Of a stretch of DNA of 64,000 nt, positions 34,329-43,342 are shown piece by piece (the first letter of the stretch is position 1; every line of letters starts with the position of its first letter). The stretch lies in contig NZ_KE695649.1 in assembly GCF_000454065.1 (NCBI RefSeq), positions 122,624-186,623 on the forward strand. Direction: 5' to 3'. Source of the DNA: Brevibacillus thermoruber 423. Its GTDB lineage: Bacteria > Bacillota > Bacilli > Brevibacillales > Brevibacillaceae. The position numbers and the translations under genes were made by a program. The notes beneath the pieces were generated by a model. The model was not told where the DNA came from and did not search any database. It saw nothing but the letters and a program-made list of their open reading frames with translations.

Positions 34329-35339
34329 ATGAAAGCAGCCGTTGTCAATCACTTTCACGAAAAGCTGGAGGTAAAGGAAGTGCCGATTCCCGAGATCGGG
34401 TTCGGCGAGGTGCTGGTCCGGATCAAGGCGTGCGGGGTGTGCCACACCGACCTGCATGCGGCGCACGGAGACTGGCCGGTCAAACCGAAGCTGCCGCTGA
34501 TCCCCGGCCACGAAGGAGTCGGGGTCGTGGAGAAGGTAGGGGAAGGGGTAACCTCGCTGAAGCCGGGAGACCGCGTCGGGATTCCCTGGCTGTATTCCGC
34601 GTGCGGCGAATGCGAGTACTGTCTGACGGGATGGGAGACGCTGTGCAAGAAGCAGTTGAACGGCGGATACTCCGTCGACGGCGGGGATGCGGAATACTGC
34701 AAGGCGCCTGCCGCGTATGTGGCCCGGATCCCCGACGGCCTGAGCGACGTGGAGGCCGCCCCGATCCTGTGCGCCGGCGTGACGACGTACAAGGCGCTGA
34801 AAGTGGCCGACATCAAGCCGGGGGAATGGGTGGCCATTTACGGCATCGGCGGTTTGGGGCATCTGGCGCTCCAGTATGCAAAAGCGATGGGGTACAACGT
34901 GGCGGCCGTCGACATCAACGATGAGAAGCTGACGCTGGCCAAAGAACTGGGGGCCGATCTGACGGTAAACGGGGCCAAGACCGATCCGGTCGCGGAGATT
35001 ACCGAAAAAATCGGAGGAGCCCACGCGGCCATCAGTGTCGCTGTCACCCGCAAGGCGTTTGAACAGGCGTACCGTTCGGTGCGGCGCGGCGGATCGCTGG
35101 TCGTGGTGGGACTGCCCAACGACGAGCTGCCTGTCCCGATTTTTGACACCGTGCTGAACGGCGTTTCGGTGAAAGGCTCCATTGTCGGGACCCGCAAGGA
35201 CATGCAGGAGGCGCTTGACTTCGCTGCTCGCGGAAAAGTAAGCGCTATCATCGAGACGCAGCCGCTGGAAAAGATCAACGAAGTCTTTGAACGGATGGAA
35301 AAGGGACAGATCAACGGCCGTGTCGTGCTGACCCTGTAA
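34329..35339 (+). CDS. adhT: Zinc-dependent alcohol dehydrogenase (AdhT/AdhP type)
   Basis: The 336-residue NAD-dependent enzyme closely resembles the thermostable Bacillus/Geobacillus ADH-T, which interconverts ethanol and other primary alcohols with aldehydes. The catalytic zinc ligands are Cys38, His61 and Cys148, with His39 next to the site and Glu62 in GHE. The structural zinc is held by Cys92, Cys95, Cys98 and Cys106. The nucleotide motif GIGGLG starts at residue 172. AAAGGAGG supports ATG 34329; an upstream in-frame ATG lies inside the sigma-54 promoter and is rejected. It is divergent from the operon that encodes the sigma-54 activator and is its most likely target. Confidence 0.95.
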   Translation: MKAAVVNHFHEKLEVKEVPIPEIGFGEVLVRIKACGVCHTDLHAAHGDWPVKPKLPLIPGHEGVGVVEKVGEGVTSLKPGDRVGIPWLYSACGECEYCLTGWETLCKKQLNGGYSVDGGDAEYCKAPAAYVARIPDGLSDVEAAPILCAGVTTYKALKVADIKPGEWVAIYGIGGLGHLALQYAKAMGYNVAAVDINDEKLTLAKELGADLTVNGAKTDPVAEITEKIGGAHAAISVAVTRKAFEQAYRSVRRGGSLVVVGLPNDELPVPIFDTVLNGVSVKGSIVGTRKDMQEALDFAARGKVSAIIETQPLEKINEVFERMEKGQINGRVVLTL

Positions 35340-35516
35340 GGATGCTCTCGTCCCGGTCGGGAGGAACCACGCGCCGGAGCCGGTACTTTCCCCGGAGCCG
35401 GTTCATTTCCGGAACCGGAAACGACGGGTTTGATCGGACAAAAAAACTTTATTGCACGGCCGCCCTCTCCAGGCGAAAGATGGGGATGGAAACGACAAAA
35501 ATGGATGATATGATGA

Positions 35517-35522
35517 TATAAT
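35517..35522 (+). promoter_or_regulatory. Candidate -10 element for purU
   Basis: A perfect TATAAT lies 42 bases before the start codon; no clear -35 is seen. It is flanked by the 9-base arms AAAAATGGA (35497-35505) and TCCATTTTT (35541-35549). Confidence 0.4.
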
Positions 35523-35564
35523 GGCAAGATTATTTTGACGTCCATTTTTGGAGGAGAGACATCC

Positions 35565-36464
35565 ATGCATCGTTTGTCAGAGAGAGAATGGCAGGCGTAC
35601 CGGCAGAAGAACAAGGACCGGGCGCGCATGCTGATATCGTGTCCGGACCAGGCCGGGATTGTGGCGGCCGTGTCCAGCTTCCTGTTTGAACAGGGGGCCA
35701 ACATCGTTCAGTCCGACCAGTACACGACCGATCCGGAAACGGGCCGCTTTTTCATGCGGATTGAATTTGACGTGGTCAATCTGGAGGAGCGCTACGAGGC
35801 GATCAAGGATGCGTTCCGGCCGGTGGCGGAGAGCTTCGGCATGGATTGGTCGCTGGTGGAGGCGAAGAAGCGGAAGAAAATGGCCATCTTCGTCTCCAAA
35901 GAGGACCACTGCCTGTTGGAACTGCTGTGGCTCTGGAAGTCGGGCGCTCTGCACGCCGATATCGAGATCGTGGTGAGCAACCATCCCGACATGCGGGAGA
36001 CCGTGGAGTCGTTCGGGCTTCCGTACCGCCATATCCCGGTGACGAAGGAGCGCAAGGCGGAGGCGGAAGAGGAGCAGTTGGCCGCGCTGGGCGGCGGCGT
36101 GGACGTGATCGTCCTGGCCCGCTACATGCAGATTCTGTCGCCCCGCTTTTTGCAGGAGTATCCGATGCGGATCATCAATATCCACCACTCGTTCCTGCCT
36201 GCCTTCGTCGGGGCCAAGCCGTACGAGCAGGCCTACCGCCGCGGCGTCAAGCTGATCGGCGCCACCGCCCACTACGTCACCGAGGAGCTGGACGCCGGCC
36301 CGATCATCGAGCAGGATGTGCAGCGGGTGACGCACGAGGAAGACGTGGAGGCGCTGAAACAGTTGGGGCGTCAGGTGGAGCGGACCGTGCTGGCGCGCGC
36401 CGTCAACTGGCACCTGGAGGACCGGGTGCTGGTCTACGGCAACAAGACAATCGTGTTTCCGTAA
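35565..36464 (+). CDS. purU: Formyltetrahydrofolate deformylase
   Basis: PurU hydrolyses 10-formyltetrahydrofolate to tetrahydrofolate and formate, balancing one-carbon pools. The 299-residue protein has an N-terminal ACT domain ([24 protein letters not shown], residues ~20-95) and a formyltransferase-type catalytic domain with [20 protein letters not shown] and [18 protein letters not shown], which include the catalytic Asn/His/Asp set. GGAGGAG precedes ATG 35565. The gene stands alone between its own promoter and a strong terminator. Confidence 0.96.
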   Translation: MHRLSEREWQAYRQKNKDRARMLISCPDQAGIVAAVSSFLFEQGANIVQSDQYTTDPETGRFFMRIEFDVVNLEERYEAIKDAFRPVAESFGMDWSLVEAKKRKKMAIFVSKEDHCLLELLWLWKSGALHADIEIVVSNHPDMRETVESFGLPYRHIPVTKERKAEAEEEQLAALGGGVDVIVLARYMQILSPRFLQEYPMRIINIHHSFLPAFVGAKPYEQAYRRGVKLIGATAHYVTEELDAGPIIEQDVQRVTHEEDVEALKQLGRQVERTVLARAVNWHLEDRVLVYGNKTIVFP

Positions 36465-36468
36465 GGTG

Positions 36469-36502
36469 GAGCCCTTCCGTTCGGGAAGGGCTCTTCGCTT
36501 TT
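36469..36502 (+). terminator. Terminator after purU
   Basis: GAGCCCTTCC and GGAAGGGCTC form a perfect 10-bp stem followed by a T-rich tail. Confidence 0.9.
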
Positions 36503-36548
36503 GCAGGGTCATTTCCGGAAATGGAGGAAGGCGGAGCGGCCCGCGGTC

Positions 36549-37172
36549 TTACGGGCGCTTTTCCAGGGCCAGCGTGATGCCGAACGCCACCAGCGCAAGG
36601 CCGGTGATCCCTTGAATCGCCCGCTGCGTGGACGCTTTTTTCATCCAGGCGCGAATCCGGTCAATGAACTGGACATACAGGAAAAACCACGCGACCGTGA
36701 GCAGCGTGTAGGTCAAGCCCAAGGCGAAGAATTGCAGAAACGCGTAGCTGCCGGGCTTTACAAACTGCGGAAGGAACGTCAGGAAGAAGACGGCCACTTT
36801 CGGATTGAGCACATTGGTCAAAAACCCCTGCAGAAAGGGGGATTTGCTTTGATGCTTGGCATATGGCCGGTCAACAGCCGCGGTTTCCTGATTCCGCAGC
36901 GACCACAGCGACACAAGCCCCAGGTAGAGAAGGTAGACGGCCCCGACGTACTTGATGACGGAAAAGAGAAAAGCGGACTTCACCAGGATCGCGGATATGC
37001 CGCAGACCACGGCCAGGGTGTGGATCAGCAGCCCCGACGTGCTGCCCAGAACCGTTTTCATCCCGCCTGCTCGTCCGTGGAAAACGGTATTTTGCGTCAC
37101 CACGCCGGTATCGGGACCGGGCAGGATGATCAGCAGGACGGACATGAGCACAAACAACGCGTAATGTTCCAT
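36549..37172 (-). CDS. LysE/RhtB-family amino-acid exporter
   Basis: The 207-residue protein has six membrane helices and the family signature LLIILPGPDTGVVTQNTVFHGRAGGMKTVLGSTSGLLIHT near the N terminus, plus the FLTNVLNPKVAVFFLTFLPQF segment. Such proteins export amino acids or their analogues (homoserine, threonine, leucine and others). The start at 37172 puts the signature in the usual place and has a GGGGGG site; the frame continues 20 codons further upstream without conserved sequence. It faces purU tail to tail. Confidence 0.9.
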   Translation of the reverse strand: MEHYALFVLMSVLLIILPGPDTGVVTQNTVFHGRAGGMKTVLGSTSGLLIHTLAVVCGISAILVKSAFLFSVIKYVGAVYLLYLGLVSLWSLRNQETAAVDRPYAKHQSKSPFLQGFLTNVLNPKVAVFFLTFLPQFVKPGSYAFLQFFALGLTYTLLTVAWFFLYVQFIDRIRAWMKKASTQRAIQGITGLALVAFGITLALEKRP

Positions 37173-37296
37173 CGGAACCCCCCAATCAAGCAGGTATGTT
37201 TGTCGTGACGAGTCATTTCCTGCTATTTCCATTGTAACAATGACAGGAAATCCATCAACCCTGTCTGCCGATTGGAACGGCGGCGGCCCCCGCCTC

Positions 37297-38202
37297 TCAT
37301 CCCCACGCCTGCATGCAGGGCGGCAGGATCATCTCCAGAAACCGGGCGGCGGAGGGGCGCAGGCCGCCATCCTCCTCGCGGGTGCAGACGTAGACCGGCC
37401 GTTTGATCGCCACGCCGTCGACGAACACCCGCCCCACTTCGCCTCTTTCCACCAGTTCGCGGACGGCCGGTTCCGGTGCCAGCATCGTGCCGTACCCCGC
37501 CTTGACGGATTGGATCGATTCGATCAGGCCGTGGTACTCAAGGCCCACTTTCGGCGGGGAGACGCCGTGCTCCCGGCAGAGGGAAAACAGCCGTTCCCGC
37601 GTGGAACTGCCCTTTTCCCGCAGCAAAAACGGCTCCCGCATCAGCGCCTCCAACGAAACCGTCCGGCCGGCAAACGGATGACCGGCCGGGACGATAAACC
37701 AGAATGCCACATCCGTTATGTGCCGCCGCCGGATGGGCAGGTGTTCGTCCCACGACTCGTTGGTGACCACGGCCAGGTCGGCCTGACAGCGGAGCAGACG
37801 TTCCAGCGACTGCTGCGAGTTTCCGGCGCGGATTTCCACGTCCGCCTGCGGGTACTGCTGTTTGTAGGCGGCCAGCCATTTGGGCAGGAGGTAATGGGAG
37901 GGGAGAAAGGTGGACGCCACCCGCAGCTTTCCCCGCTTGCCCTGTTTGATCTCCTCCAACTGCGACTCGATCTCCCGTTCCCAGTCAAAAATCCGCCGGG
38001 CTTTCTCATACAGAAAACGTCCTTCGGGGGTGAGCGCAATGCCCCGCCCCTGCGGCGCGAGCAGCTTGATGTCCAGGTCCCGTTCCAGTTTGCGGATGTG
38101 CGCGGTCACGGCCGGCTGGCTGATGGACAGCGCATCGGCCGCGGCGGTCACGCTGCCCCGCGCCGCCACTTCCACGAAGATCCGCAGCGAGTGAAGGTTC
38201 AT
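37297..38202 (-). CDS. LysR-family transcriptional regulator
   Basis: The 301-residue protein has a LysR winged helix-turn-helix (LHSLRIFVEVAARGSVTAAADALSISQPAVTAHIRKLERDL) and a periplasmic-binding-like effector domain. The second of two adjacent ATG codons fits the GGAGGGAG spacing best. It is divergent from an MFS transporter gene, and a 19-bp palindrome of LysR T-N11-A type lies just before its start, so it probably controls both itself and the transporter. The effector is unknown. Confidence 0.92.
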   Translation of the reverse strand: MNLHSLRIFVEVAARGSVTAAADALSISQPAVTAHIRKLERDLDIKLLAPQGRGIALTPEGRFLYEKARRIFDWEREIESQLEEIKQGKRGKLRVASTFLPSHYLLPKWLAAYKQQYPQADVEIRAGNSQQSLERLLRCQADLAVVTNESWDEHLPIRRRHITDVAFWFIVPAGHPFAGRTVSLEALMREPFLLREKGSSTRERLFSLCREHGVSPPKVGLEYHGLIESIQSVKAGYGTMLAPEPAVRELVERGEVGRVFVDGVAIKRPVYVCTREEDGGLRPSAARFLEMILPPCMQAWG

Positions 38203-38215
38203 CATCTCCCTCCAT

Positions 38216-38234
38216 TCATAACCATTGCTTATGA
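38216..38234. promoter_or_regulatory. LysR-type operator (T-N11-A box)
   Basis: TCATAA-N7-TTATGA is a perfect palindrome in the divergent lysR/MFS region, 14 bases before the LysR start codon and about 85 bases before the MFS gene. Confidence 0.65.
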
Positions 38235-38318
38235 GTTTGATGCTAACATGTATTGGATTTTTGGGAATCTCCTTTGTAGTGTAAAGCATATAGATTCGAT
38301 CCGGCAAAGGAGATTGCG

Positions 38319-39542
38319 ATGAGAGGCAAAAACGGCAAGACACAGGTTATCACACTGGCTCTCGTGACGGCCATGTGCCTGCTCGGCGATTCCATGCTGT
38401 ACGTGGCGCTGCCGCTCTATTGGCGGGAGGCGGGACTGGACGCGCTCTGGGAAGTGGGGGTGCTGCTCTCGGTCAACCGGCTGGTGCGGGTGCCGCTGGG
38501 ACCGTTTATCGGCAAATGGTATGAGCGCACCGGCGGCCGGTCGGGGTTGACGATCGCCGTGCTCCTGGCGTTCGTGACGACGGCCTCGTACGGGCTGCAG
38601 GGGTTTTGGCTGTGGCTTTTGATGCGCTGCCTCTGGGGAGCGGCCTGGACCTTCTTGCGGTTGGGCGCCTATTCGTTGATCGTCAGCGTCTCCGACGAAG
38701 GGAATCGCGGCCATTTCATGGGGCTGTACAACGGGCTGTACCGGCTGGGCAGCCTGGGCGGCATGCTGGCCGGCCCCCTGCTGGTCGCCTGGTTGGGCTT
38801 GCGGACGACGTCCTTTTTGCTGGCGGGGGTGTCGCTGGTGGCGTTCGTCCTCGTCTACGTCTTCATCCCCTCATCCTTTACCAGACGGAGCGGCGATGCG
38901 TCCCCCGCAGCCGTGCGGCCGTCGCTCCGATGGACGGGGAGCGTGGCGCTGACCATGGCCTCGGGGATGTTTGTCGCCATGTGCTACCAAGGCATGCTGG
39001 CTTCCACGCTGAGCCGCTTGATCGACCTTCGGCAGCCGTTCACGGTGATCGGAGGGATGGTGGTGGGCTCGGCCGTCGTGGCCGGAGTGGTGCAGGGAGC
39101 CCGCTGGGTCTGGGAACCGTGGGCGGCGCCGTGGTTCGGCAGGTGGTCGGACCGCTGCGGGCGGCGGCGGATGCTGGTCGGGGCGGTGCTGGCCGCTGCG
39201 GTGCTGTTCGGCCTCACAGCCGCGCCGCTGCCCTTTGCGCTCTGGTTGGGCGTGCTCATGGGGATACAGCTTACCGGCACGGTTCTGACCACGGTGATGG
39301 ACACGCTGGCGGCAGACGAAGCGTCCCGACAGGCCAACGGCGCTTCGCTGCTGACGTGTTACTCGGTGGTGACCGATCTCGGCGCCGCCGCGGGACCGCT
39401 GCTCGCGTTTTGGGCAGACGGCTGGTTCGGCCTGAACGGGCTGTACGCGGGAACCGCCGGCTTCCTGCTGGCGATGGCGGCCGCCTGGTCCGGGCGGGCG
39501 GGGCAGGCGCATGCGGCCAGAGATAACAAGGTGTTGGACTGA
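38319..39542 (+). CDS. MFS transporter, divergent from the LysR regulator
   Basis: The 407-residue protein has 12 membrane helices with the MFS loop signature GPFIGKWYERTGGRSGL between helices 2 and 3 and a second copy, FGRWSDRCGRRRML, in the C-terminal half. This suggests a proton-coupled efflux pump of the sugar/drug exporter kind. AAAGGAG precedes the ATG. It is likely induced by the divergent LysR protein. The substrate is not known. Confidence 0.88.
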   Translation: MRGKNGKTQVITLALVTAMCLLGDSMLYVALPLYWREAGLDALWEVGVLLSVNRLVRVPLGPFIGKWYERTGGRSGLTIAVLLAFVTTASYGLQGFWLWLLMRCLWGAAWTFLRLGAYSLIVSVSDEGNRGHFMGLYNGLYRLGSLGGMLAGPLLVAWLGLRTTSFLLAGVSLVAFVLVYVFIPSSFTRRSGDASPAAVRPSLRWTGSVALTMASGMFVAMCYQGMLASTLSRLIDLRQPFTVIGGMVVGSAVVAGVVQGARWVWEPWAAPWFGRWSDRCGRRRMLVGAVLAAAVLFGLTAAPLPFALWLGVLMGIQLTGTVLTTVMDTLAADEASRQANGASLLTCYSVVTDLGAAAGPLLAFWADGWFGLNGLYAGTAGFLLAMAAAWSGRAGQAHAARDNKVLD

Positions 39543-39605
39543 ATCGCAACCGGTTGGACTGCCATTCTGTTCGTCACGTTTCTTCCGGCCTTCGAGCAGG
39601 GGCGC

Positions 39606-40316
39606 TTACTCGGATTCGCCGCCCGCGCTGTTCCTTGACGCCGGACTGTGTTCGCGAATGGCGTCCAGGATGCGGGCGATCGCGTCGTCCCGGTCCGGAC
39701 TGTGCAGCAGCATGTGGCCGGAGTTGTCGTACCAGGTGATGCGGGCGCCGGCTTCGGCGGCGACGCTTTTGGCCAGATGCTCCGCGCTTGACGGCCGCAC
39801 GGTATCGTCCCGCCTGGACTGCAGCAGCACGTACGGGACGCGGATGTTCGGCAAAAGCGGCTTGGTCTCCGCCAGCAGGCGGCGAAACTGCAGCATGCTG
39901 CGCAGCGGGATTTTCACCAGGCTGTTGACGTAGCGGCGGGAGTGGGTGGCAAAATCCTCGCGCAGATTGCGAAGGGCCTGCCGCACCTCCCAGTAATGGT
40001 ACGGGGTGTTGATCGTAACCAACAGGCGGACGGGATGGCGGCTGGCGACGTGAAAGGCGAGCAGGCCGCCCATGGAAAAGCCGATGACGACGATCGGGTC
40101 GGCCCGCATGGCCAGCCGTTTGTACGCTTCTTCGGCGGAGCGCAGCCAGTCGTGCCGGGTGCTTTGGGCCAGCCGCCGCCGATCCGCGCCGTGTCCTTCC
40201 AGGGTGGGGCACTCCACATGGTAGCCCGCTTCCCGCAGCGCCTGCGCCAGCGGCAGCACGTCCCGGATGTCGCCGGCAAAGCCGTGCAGGACGAGGCAGC
40301 CGAGCGTATTGGACAT
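39606..40316 (-). CDS. Alpha/beta-hydrolase, carboxylesterase Est30-like
   Basis: The 236-residue soluble hydrolase has the oxyanion segment LVLHGFAGD at the N terminus, the nucleophile elbow GFSMGG (Ser near residue 100), an acid in SRRDDTV and the catalytic His in NSGHML. The length and lid-forming middle section resemble the thermostable Bacillus carboxylesterase Est30, which acts on short acyl esters. It has its own -10 (TATAAT read leftward at 40360-40355) and follows the CoA-transferase terminator. Confidence 0.85.
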   Translation of the reverse strand: MSNTLGCLVLHGFAGDIRDVLPLAQALREAGYHVECPTLEGHGADRRRLAQSTRHDWLRSAEEAYKRLAMRADPIVVIGFSMGGLLAFHVASRHPVRLLVTINTPYHYWEVRQALRNLREDFATHSRRYVNSLVKIPLRSMLQFRRLLAETKPLLPNIRVPYVLLQSRRDDTVRPSSAEHLAKSVAAEAGARITWYDNSGHMLLHSPDRDDAIARILDAIREHSPASRNSAGGESE

Positions 40317-40399
40317 AACGCATCACCTCTCCGTCAAGATTGTTCACACCTCGTATTATATACGGTTTCCCGGACGGGCAGCGAACCCGCTCCGAACAG

Positions 40400-40434
40400 A
40401 AAATCGGACCCGTCCGCGGGAAGGGACGGGTCCG
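40400..40434 (-). terminator. Terminator of the CoA-transferase operon
   Basis: CGGACCCGTCC and GGACGGGTCCG form a perfect 11-bp stem; read leftward it is followed by ATTTTCTGTT. Confidence 0.85.
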
Positions 40435-40457
40435 GTTGGTTCTCACATGGGTGTTCT

Positions 40458-41114
40458 TCACGGCGTGATCGTTTTCAAGTCGGGGGAGACAATCAGCTTC
40501 GGCTGCGTGCAGGCCTGGATGTCGTCGGCGGTGTAGCCTTCCGCCACCTCTGTCAGCACCAGCCCTTCCGGGGTGACATCCAGCACGGCGCGGTCGGTGA
40601 TGATCCGGTTGACCACCCGTTTGCCGGTCAGCGGCAGGGAGCACTCGTTCAAAATTTTCGGTTCGCCGTGCTTGTTGACGTGCTCCATGATGACGACGAT
40701 CCGCTTCGCCCCGTGGACCAGGTCCATTGCGCCGCCCATGCCCTTGACCATTTTGCCGGGGATCATCCAGTTGGCCAGGTCGCCTGCGGCGGAGACTTCC
40801 ATCGCGCCGAGGATGGCCAGGTCGATGTGGCCGCCGCGGATCATGGCGAACGACTCCGCGCTGGAGAAGTAGGCGGCGCCGGGGATGGCGGTGACCGTTT
40901 CCTTGCCGGCGTTGATCAGGTCGGGGTCGATTTCGTCTTCCGTCGGGTAGGGACCGATGCCGAGCAGGCCGTTTTCCGACTGGAGCACGACCGTTTTCCC
41001 TTCCGGAATGTAGTTGGCGACGAGGGTGGGCATGCCGATCCCCAGGTTTACATAAAAGCCGTCCTGGATTTCCTGGGCGGCGCGCATCGCAATCTGTTCA
41101 CGCGTAAGAGCCAT
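40458..41114 (-). CDS. scoB: 3-oxoacid CoA-transferase, subunit B
   Basis: ScoB is the catalytic half of a succinyl-CoA:3-ketoacid (or related acetoacetyl) CoA-transferase, which moves CoA between acids and 3-oxoacids. The 218-residue protein has the catalytic glutamate in QSENGLLG, the [15 protein letters not shown] opening and the GGAMDLV and [10 protein letters not shown] segments of the family. AAAGGAGG fits ATG 41114; a GTG one codon earlier is also possible. It follows scoA in a leftward two-gene operon and could feed acetoacetate or butyrate metabolism. Confidence 0.93.
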   Translation of the reverse strand: MALTREQIAMRAAQEIQDGFYVNLGIGMPTLVANYIPEGKTVVLQSENGLLGIGPYPTEDEIDPDLINAGKETVTAIPGAAYFSSAESFAMIRGGHIDLAILGAMEVSAAGDLANWMIPGKMVKGMGGAMDLVHGAKRIVVIMEHVNKHGEPKILNECSLPLTGKRVVNRIITDRAVLDVTPEGLVLTEVAEGYTADDIQACTQPKLIVSPDLKTITP

Positions 41115-41138
41115 CACTGCATCCTCCTTTTGGTGGAA

Positions 41139-41831
41139 TTACTGCCGCACCGTGCGCCGTTCGATCCGTTTTTCAAACGACGGGGCCTGGATCAAACGCT
41201 GCACGTAGATGCTGGGGGTGTGAATCTGATCGGGGTCCAGCTCACCTGTTTCGACGATCTCTTCCACTTCGGCGATGGTGATTTTTCCGGCCGCGGCCAT
41301 CATCGGATTGAAGTTGCGGGCCGTTTTGCGGTAGACGAGGTTGCCCATCTTATCCGCTTTCCATGCCTTGATCAGGGCGAAGTCGCCGGTGATGGCGTGT
41401 TCCAGCAGGTACTCCTTGCCGTTAAACACGCGGGTTTCCCTCCCTTCGGCGATCGGGGTGCCGACGCCGGCAGGCGTGTAGAATGCGGGAATGCCGGCCC
41501 CGCCGGCCCGGATGCGTTCGGCCAGCGTCCCCTGCGGCGTCAGTTCCACTTCCAGTTCTCCCGAGAGGAACTGCCGCTCAAACTCCTTGTTTTCCCCCAC
41601 GTAGGACGAGACCATTTTCTTGATCTGCTTCTCCTTGAGCAGAAGACCAAGCCCCCAGTCGTCGACGCCGCAGTTGTTGGAGACGACCGTCAGGTTCTTC
41701 ACGCCCTTGTCGCGAAGCGCGATGATCAGGTTCTCCGGGATGCCCACCAGACCGAAACCGCCGACCAGCAGGGTGGCGCCGTCGTGGATGTCTTCCACGA
41801 TTTCCGCATAGGACGAGTAGATCTTTGCCAT
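41139..41831 (-). CDS. scoA: 3-oxoacid CoA-transferase, subunit A
   Basis: ScoA is the partner subunit that binds CoA. The 230-residue protein has the glycine-rich [13 protein letters not shown] motif near residue 27, [15 protein letters not shown], and the [15 protein letters not shown] loop typical of the family. The start at 41831 begins [12 protein letters not shown], as in Bacillus ScoA, with GGGAGTGAG upstream; the frame extends 15 codons further without support. A possible promoter lies at 41906-41935. The pair is unlinked to a hydroxybutyrate dehydrogenase gene here. Confidence 0.93.
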   Translation of the reverse strand: MAKIYSSYAEIVEDIHDGATLLVGGFGLVGIPENLIIALRDKGVKNLTVVSNNCGVDDWGLGLLLKEKQIKKMVSSYVGENKEFERQFLSGELEVELTPQGTLAERIRAGGAGIPAFYTPAGVGTPIAEGRETRVFNGKEYLLEHAITGDFALIKAWKADKMGNLVYRKTARNFNPMMAAAGKITIAEVEEIVETGELDPDQIHTPSIYVQRLIQAPSFEKRIERRTVRQ

Positions 41832-41905
41832 GAAGCTCACTCCCACCATTCGAAATATTGAGAAAAAGCGACGCATGAAAGCGCTGACAAAAGCGGACTA
41901 CCTCC

Positions 41906-41935
41906 ATCTTACCAGAAGCGGCGATCGGCTGAAAA
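41906..41935 (-). promoter_or_regulatory. Candidate promoter for scoAB
   Basis: Read leftward, TTTTCA and TAAGAT are spaced by 18 bases, and the -10 is extended by TGG. Confidence 0.4.
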
Positions 41936-42045
41936 GCAGGGGGAATTCCGCCTTTTCCACCATGATACCAGAGCGCGGCGGCGGACGAGATAAAAATCGT
42001 AAAAATCGACAGAAAAGTGGCGCAAGTAAGAGCCTTTCTGTAAAA

Positions 42046-42051
42046 TATAAT
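42046..42051 (+). promoter_or_regulatory. Candidate -10 for the adaptor/RND operon
   Basis: A perfect TATAAT lies 55 bases before the adaptor gene in a short A+T-rich patch; no good -35 is visible. Confidence 0.45.
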
Positions 42052-42106
42052 GTGCCATTTTCTGTTCATGTTTCGGCATATCGAGTCCGGGGTGGGGGTT
42101 GATGGA

Positions 42107-43342
42107 ATGAAAAAATGGATAGGGCTTTCCCTCGCTGCCCTGCTGATTGCCGGGTGCGAAAAACTGGAGGAAAGCGTGGAAAGCCTGAAGCGCCTGGAAG
42201 AAGAGGGCGTGATCAAGGTGAAGACGGTCAAAGCCTACACGGTCGAACAGCAGGACGGCCTGACCCAGGAGATCGCCGGAGTGGTGGCGCCGCTCAAGGA
42301 ACTGCCGCTTTCGTTTGGCCGATCGGGCCGGATTGCCACCATTTTTGTGAAAAAGGGCAGCGTGGTCAAGCAGGGCGGGACGCTGGCCGCGCTCGACACG
42401 TCCGTGTGGCAGCAGGAGGTGAACGCGGCCCAGGGGCAGGTGGCCAGCGCCGCCATTCGCCGGGCGAAGGCCTTGCAGGGACCGGCGCAGCACGAGGTGG
42501 AGGCGCAGAAGATACAGCTCGAAAAGGCCAGGCAGACGGCTGCCCAGGCGGCGGAGGAGCACGCGCGCGGAAAGCTGCTCTACGCCAACGGCGCCATTTC
42601 CAAAGACGAGCTGGACAGCCTGGCTCTCCGCGAACGACAGGCGAAGCTGGACCTGGAGGAGCAGCAGATCCGCTACGACAATCTGCTGAAGGGAGCGGAC
42701 AAGCTGGACGTGGAAGAGGCCAACGCCGAAGTGCAGCAGGCCAGTGTACAGTTGATGCGGGCCCGGCAGGAGGCGGCGGATGCCGTGTTGAAAGCGCCGT
42801 TTGCCGGCGTGGTGGCGTCGATATCGCAGGCAGAGTCGGAGCAGACGGGGCCGGGCAGCGAGGTGATGCGCCTGGTGGACACCTCCCGCTGGCTGGTCAA
42901 GCTGCAGGTGACCGGCGAGCAGATCGGCAGCTTTGCCGTGGGCAAAACGGTGACGGTGCAGGCGCCGGACGGCACGGAGACGGAGGGGACGGTCAGCTTC
43001 GTGGCGCCGGTGATCGATTCCGGGACAGGGACCTATCCGGTGGAGGTGACGATCAGCGGCCAGGAGCGCGTCTGGAAAGGAGGCATGACCGTCACCTGCC
43101 GCTACCAGGTGAAGCCGAACGGGGGAGTGCTGGTGCCCGCGAGCAGTGTCGGCATCTCCGAAGAGTCCTATTACGTCATGGCGATCAAGGACAACACCGT
43201 CAAGAAAACGCCCGTCAAGGTGGGCAATGTGTACGGTCCCTATTACGAAGTCCTGGAAGGGCTGGAGCCGGGCGACCAGATTGTCAGCTCCGGGATCTCC
43301 TACGTGGCGGACGGTGAGGTGGTGAAGGTGGCCGATGAGTAA
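42107..43342 (+). CDS. RND-type efflux adaptor lipoprotein (HlyD family)
   Basis: The 411-residue protein is a membrane fusion protein with a lipoprotein signal (lipobox LIAGC, Cys17). It has a lipoyl-like hairpin pair (GRSGRIATIFVKKGSVVKQGGTLAALD and APFAGVVASISQ), a coiled-coil arm (about residues 110-235) rich in Ala, Glu and Gln, and C-terminal barrel and membrane-proximal domains (VLVPASSVGISEESYYVMAI). It overlaps the RND gene by eight bases, so the two form one pump. In a Gram-positive cell no outer-membrane channel is needed. The GGTGGGGG sequence 10 bases before the ATG is the likely ribosome binding site. Confidence 0.9.
   Translation: MKKWIGLSLAALLIAGCEKLEESVESLKRLEEEGVIKVKTVKAYTVEQQDGLTQEIAGVVAPLKELPLSFGRSGRIATIFVKKGSVVKQGGTLAALDTSVWQQEVNAAQGQVASAAIRRAKALQGPAQHEVEAQKIQLEKARQTAAQAAEEHARGKLLYANGAISKDELDSLALRERQAKLDLEEQQIRYDNLLKGADKLDVEEANAEVQQASVQLMRARQEAADAVLKAPFAGVVASISQAESEQTGPGSEVMRLVDTSRWLVKLQVTGEQIGSFAVGKTVTVQAPDGTETEGTVSFVAPVIDSGTGTYPVEVTISGQERVWKGGMTVTCRYQVKPNGGVLVPASSVGISEESYYVMAIKDNTVKKTPVKVGNVYGPYYEVLEGLEPGDQIVSSGISYVADGEVVKVADE

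Noticed and set aside
35340-35564. ZTP or folate riboswitch before purU
   Set aside because: I looked for the conserved pfl-motif and folate-aptamer segments and found none; only an inverted repeat around the -10 was seen.
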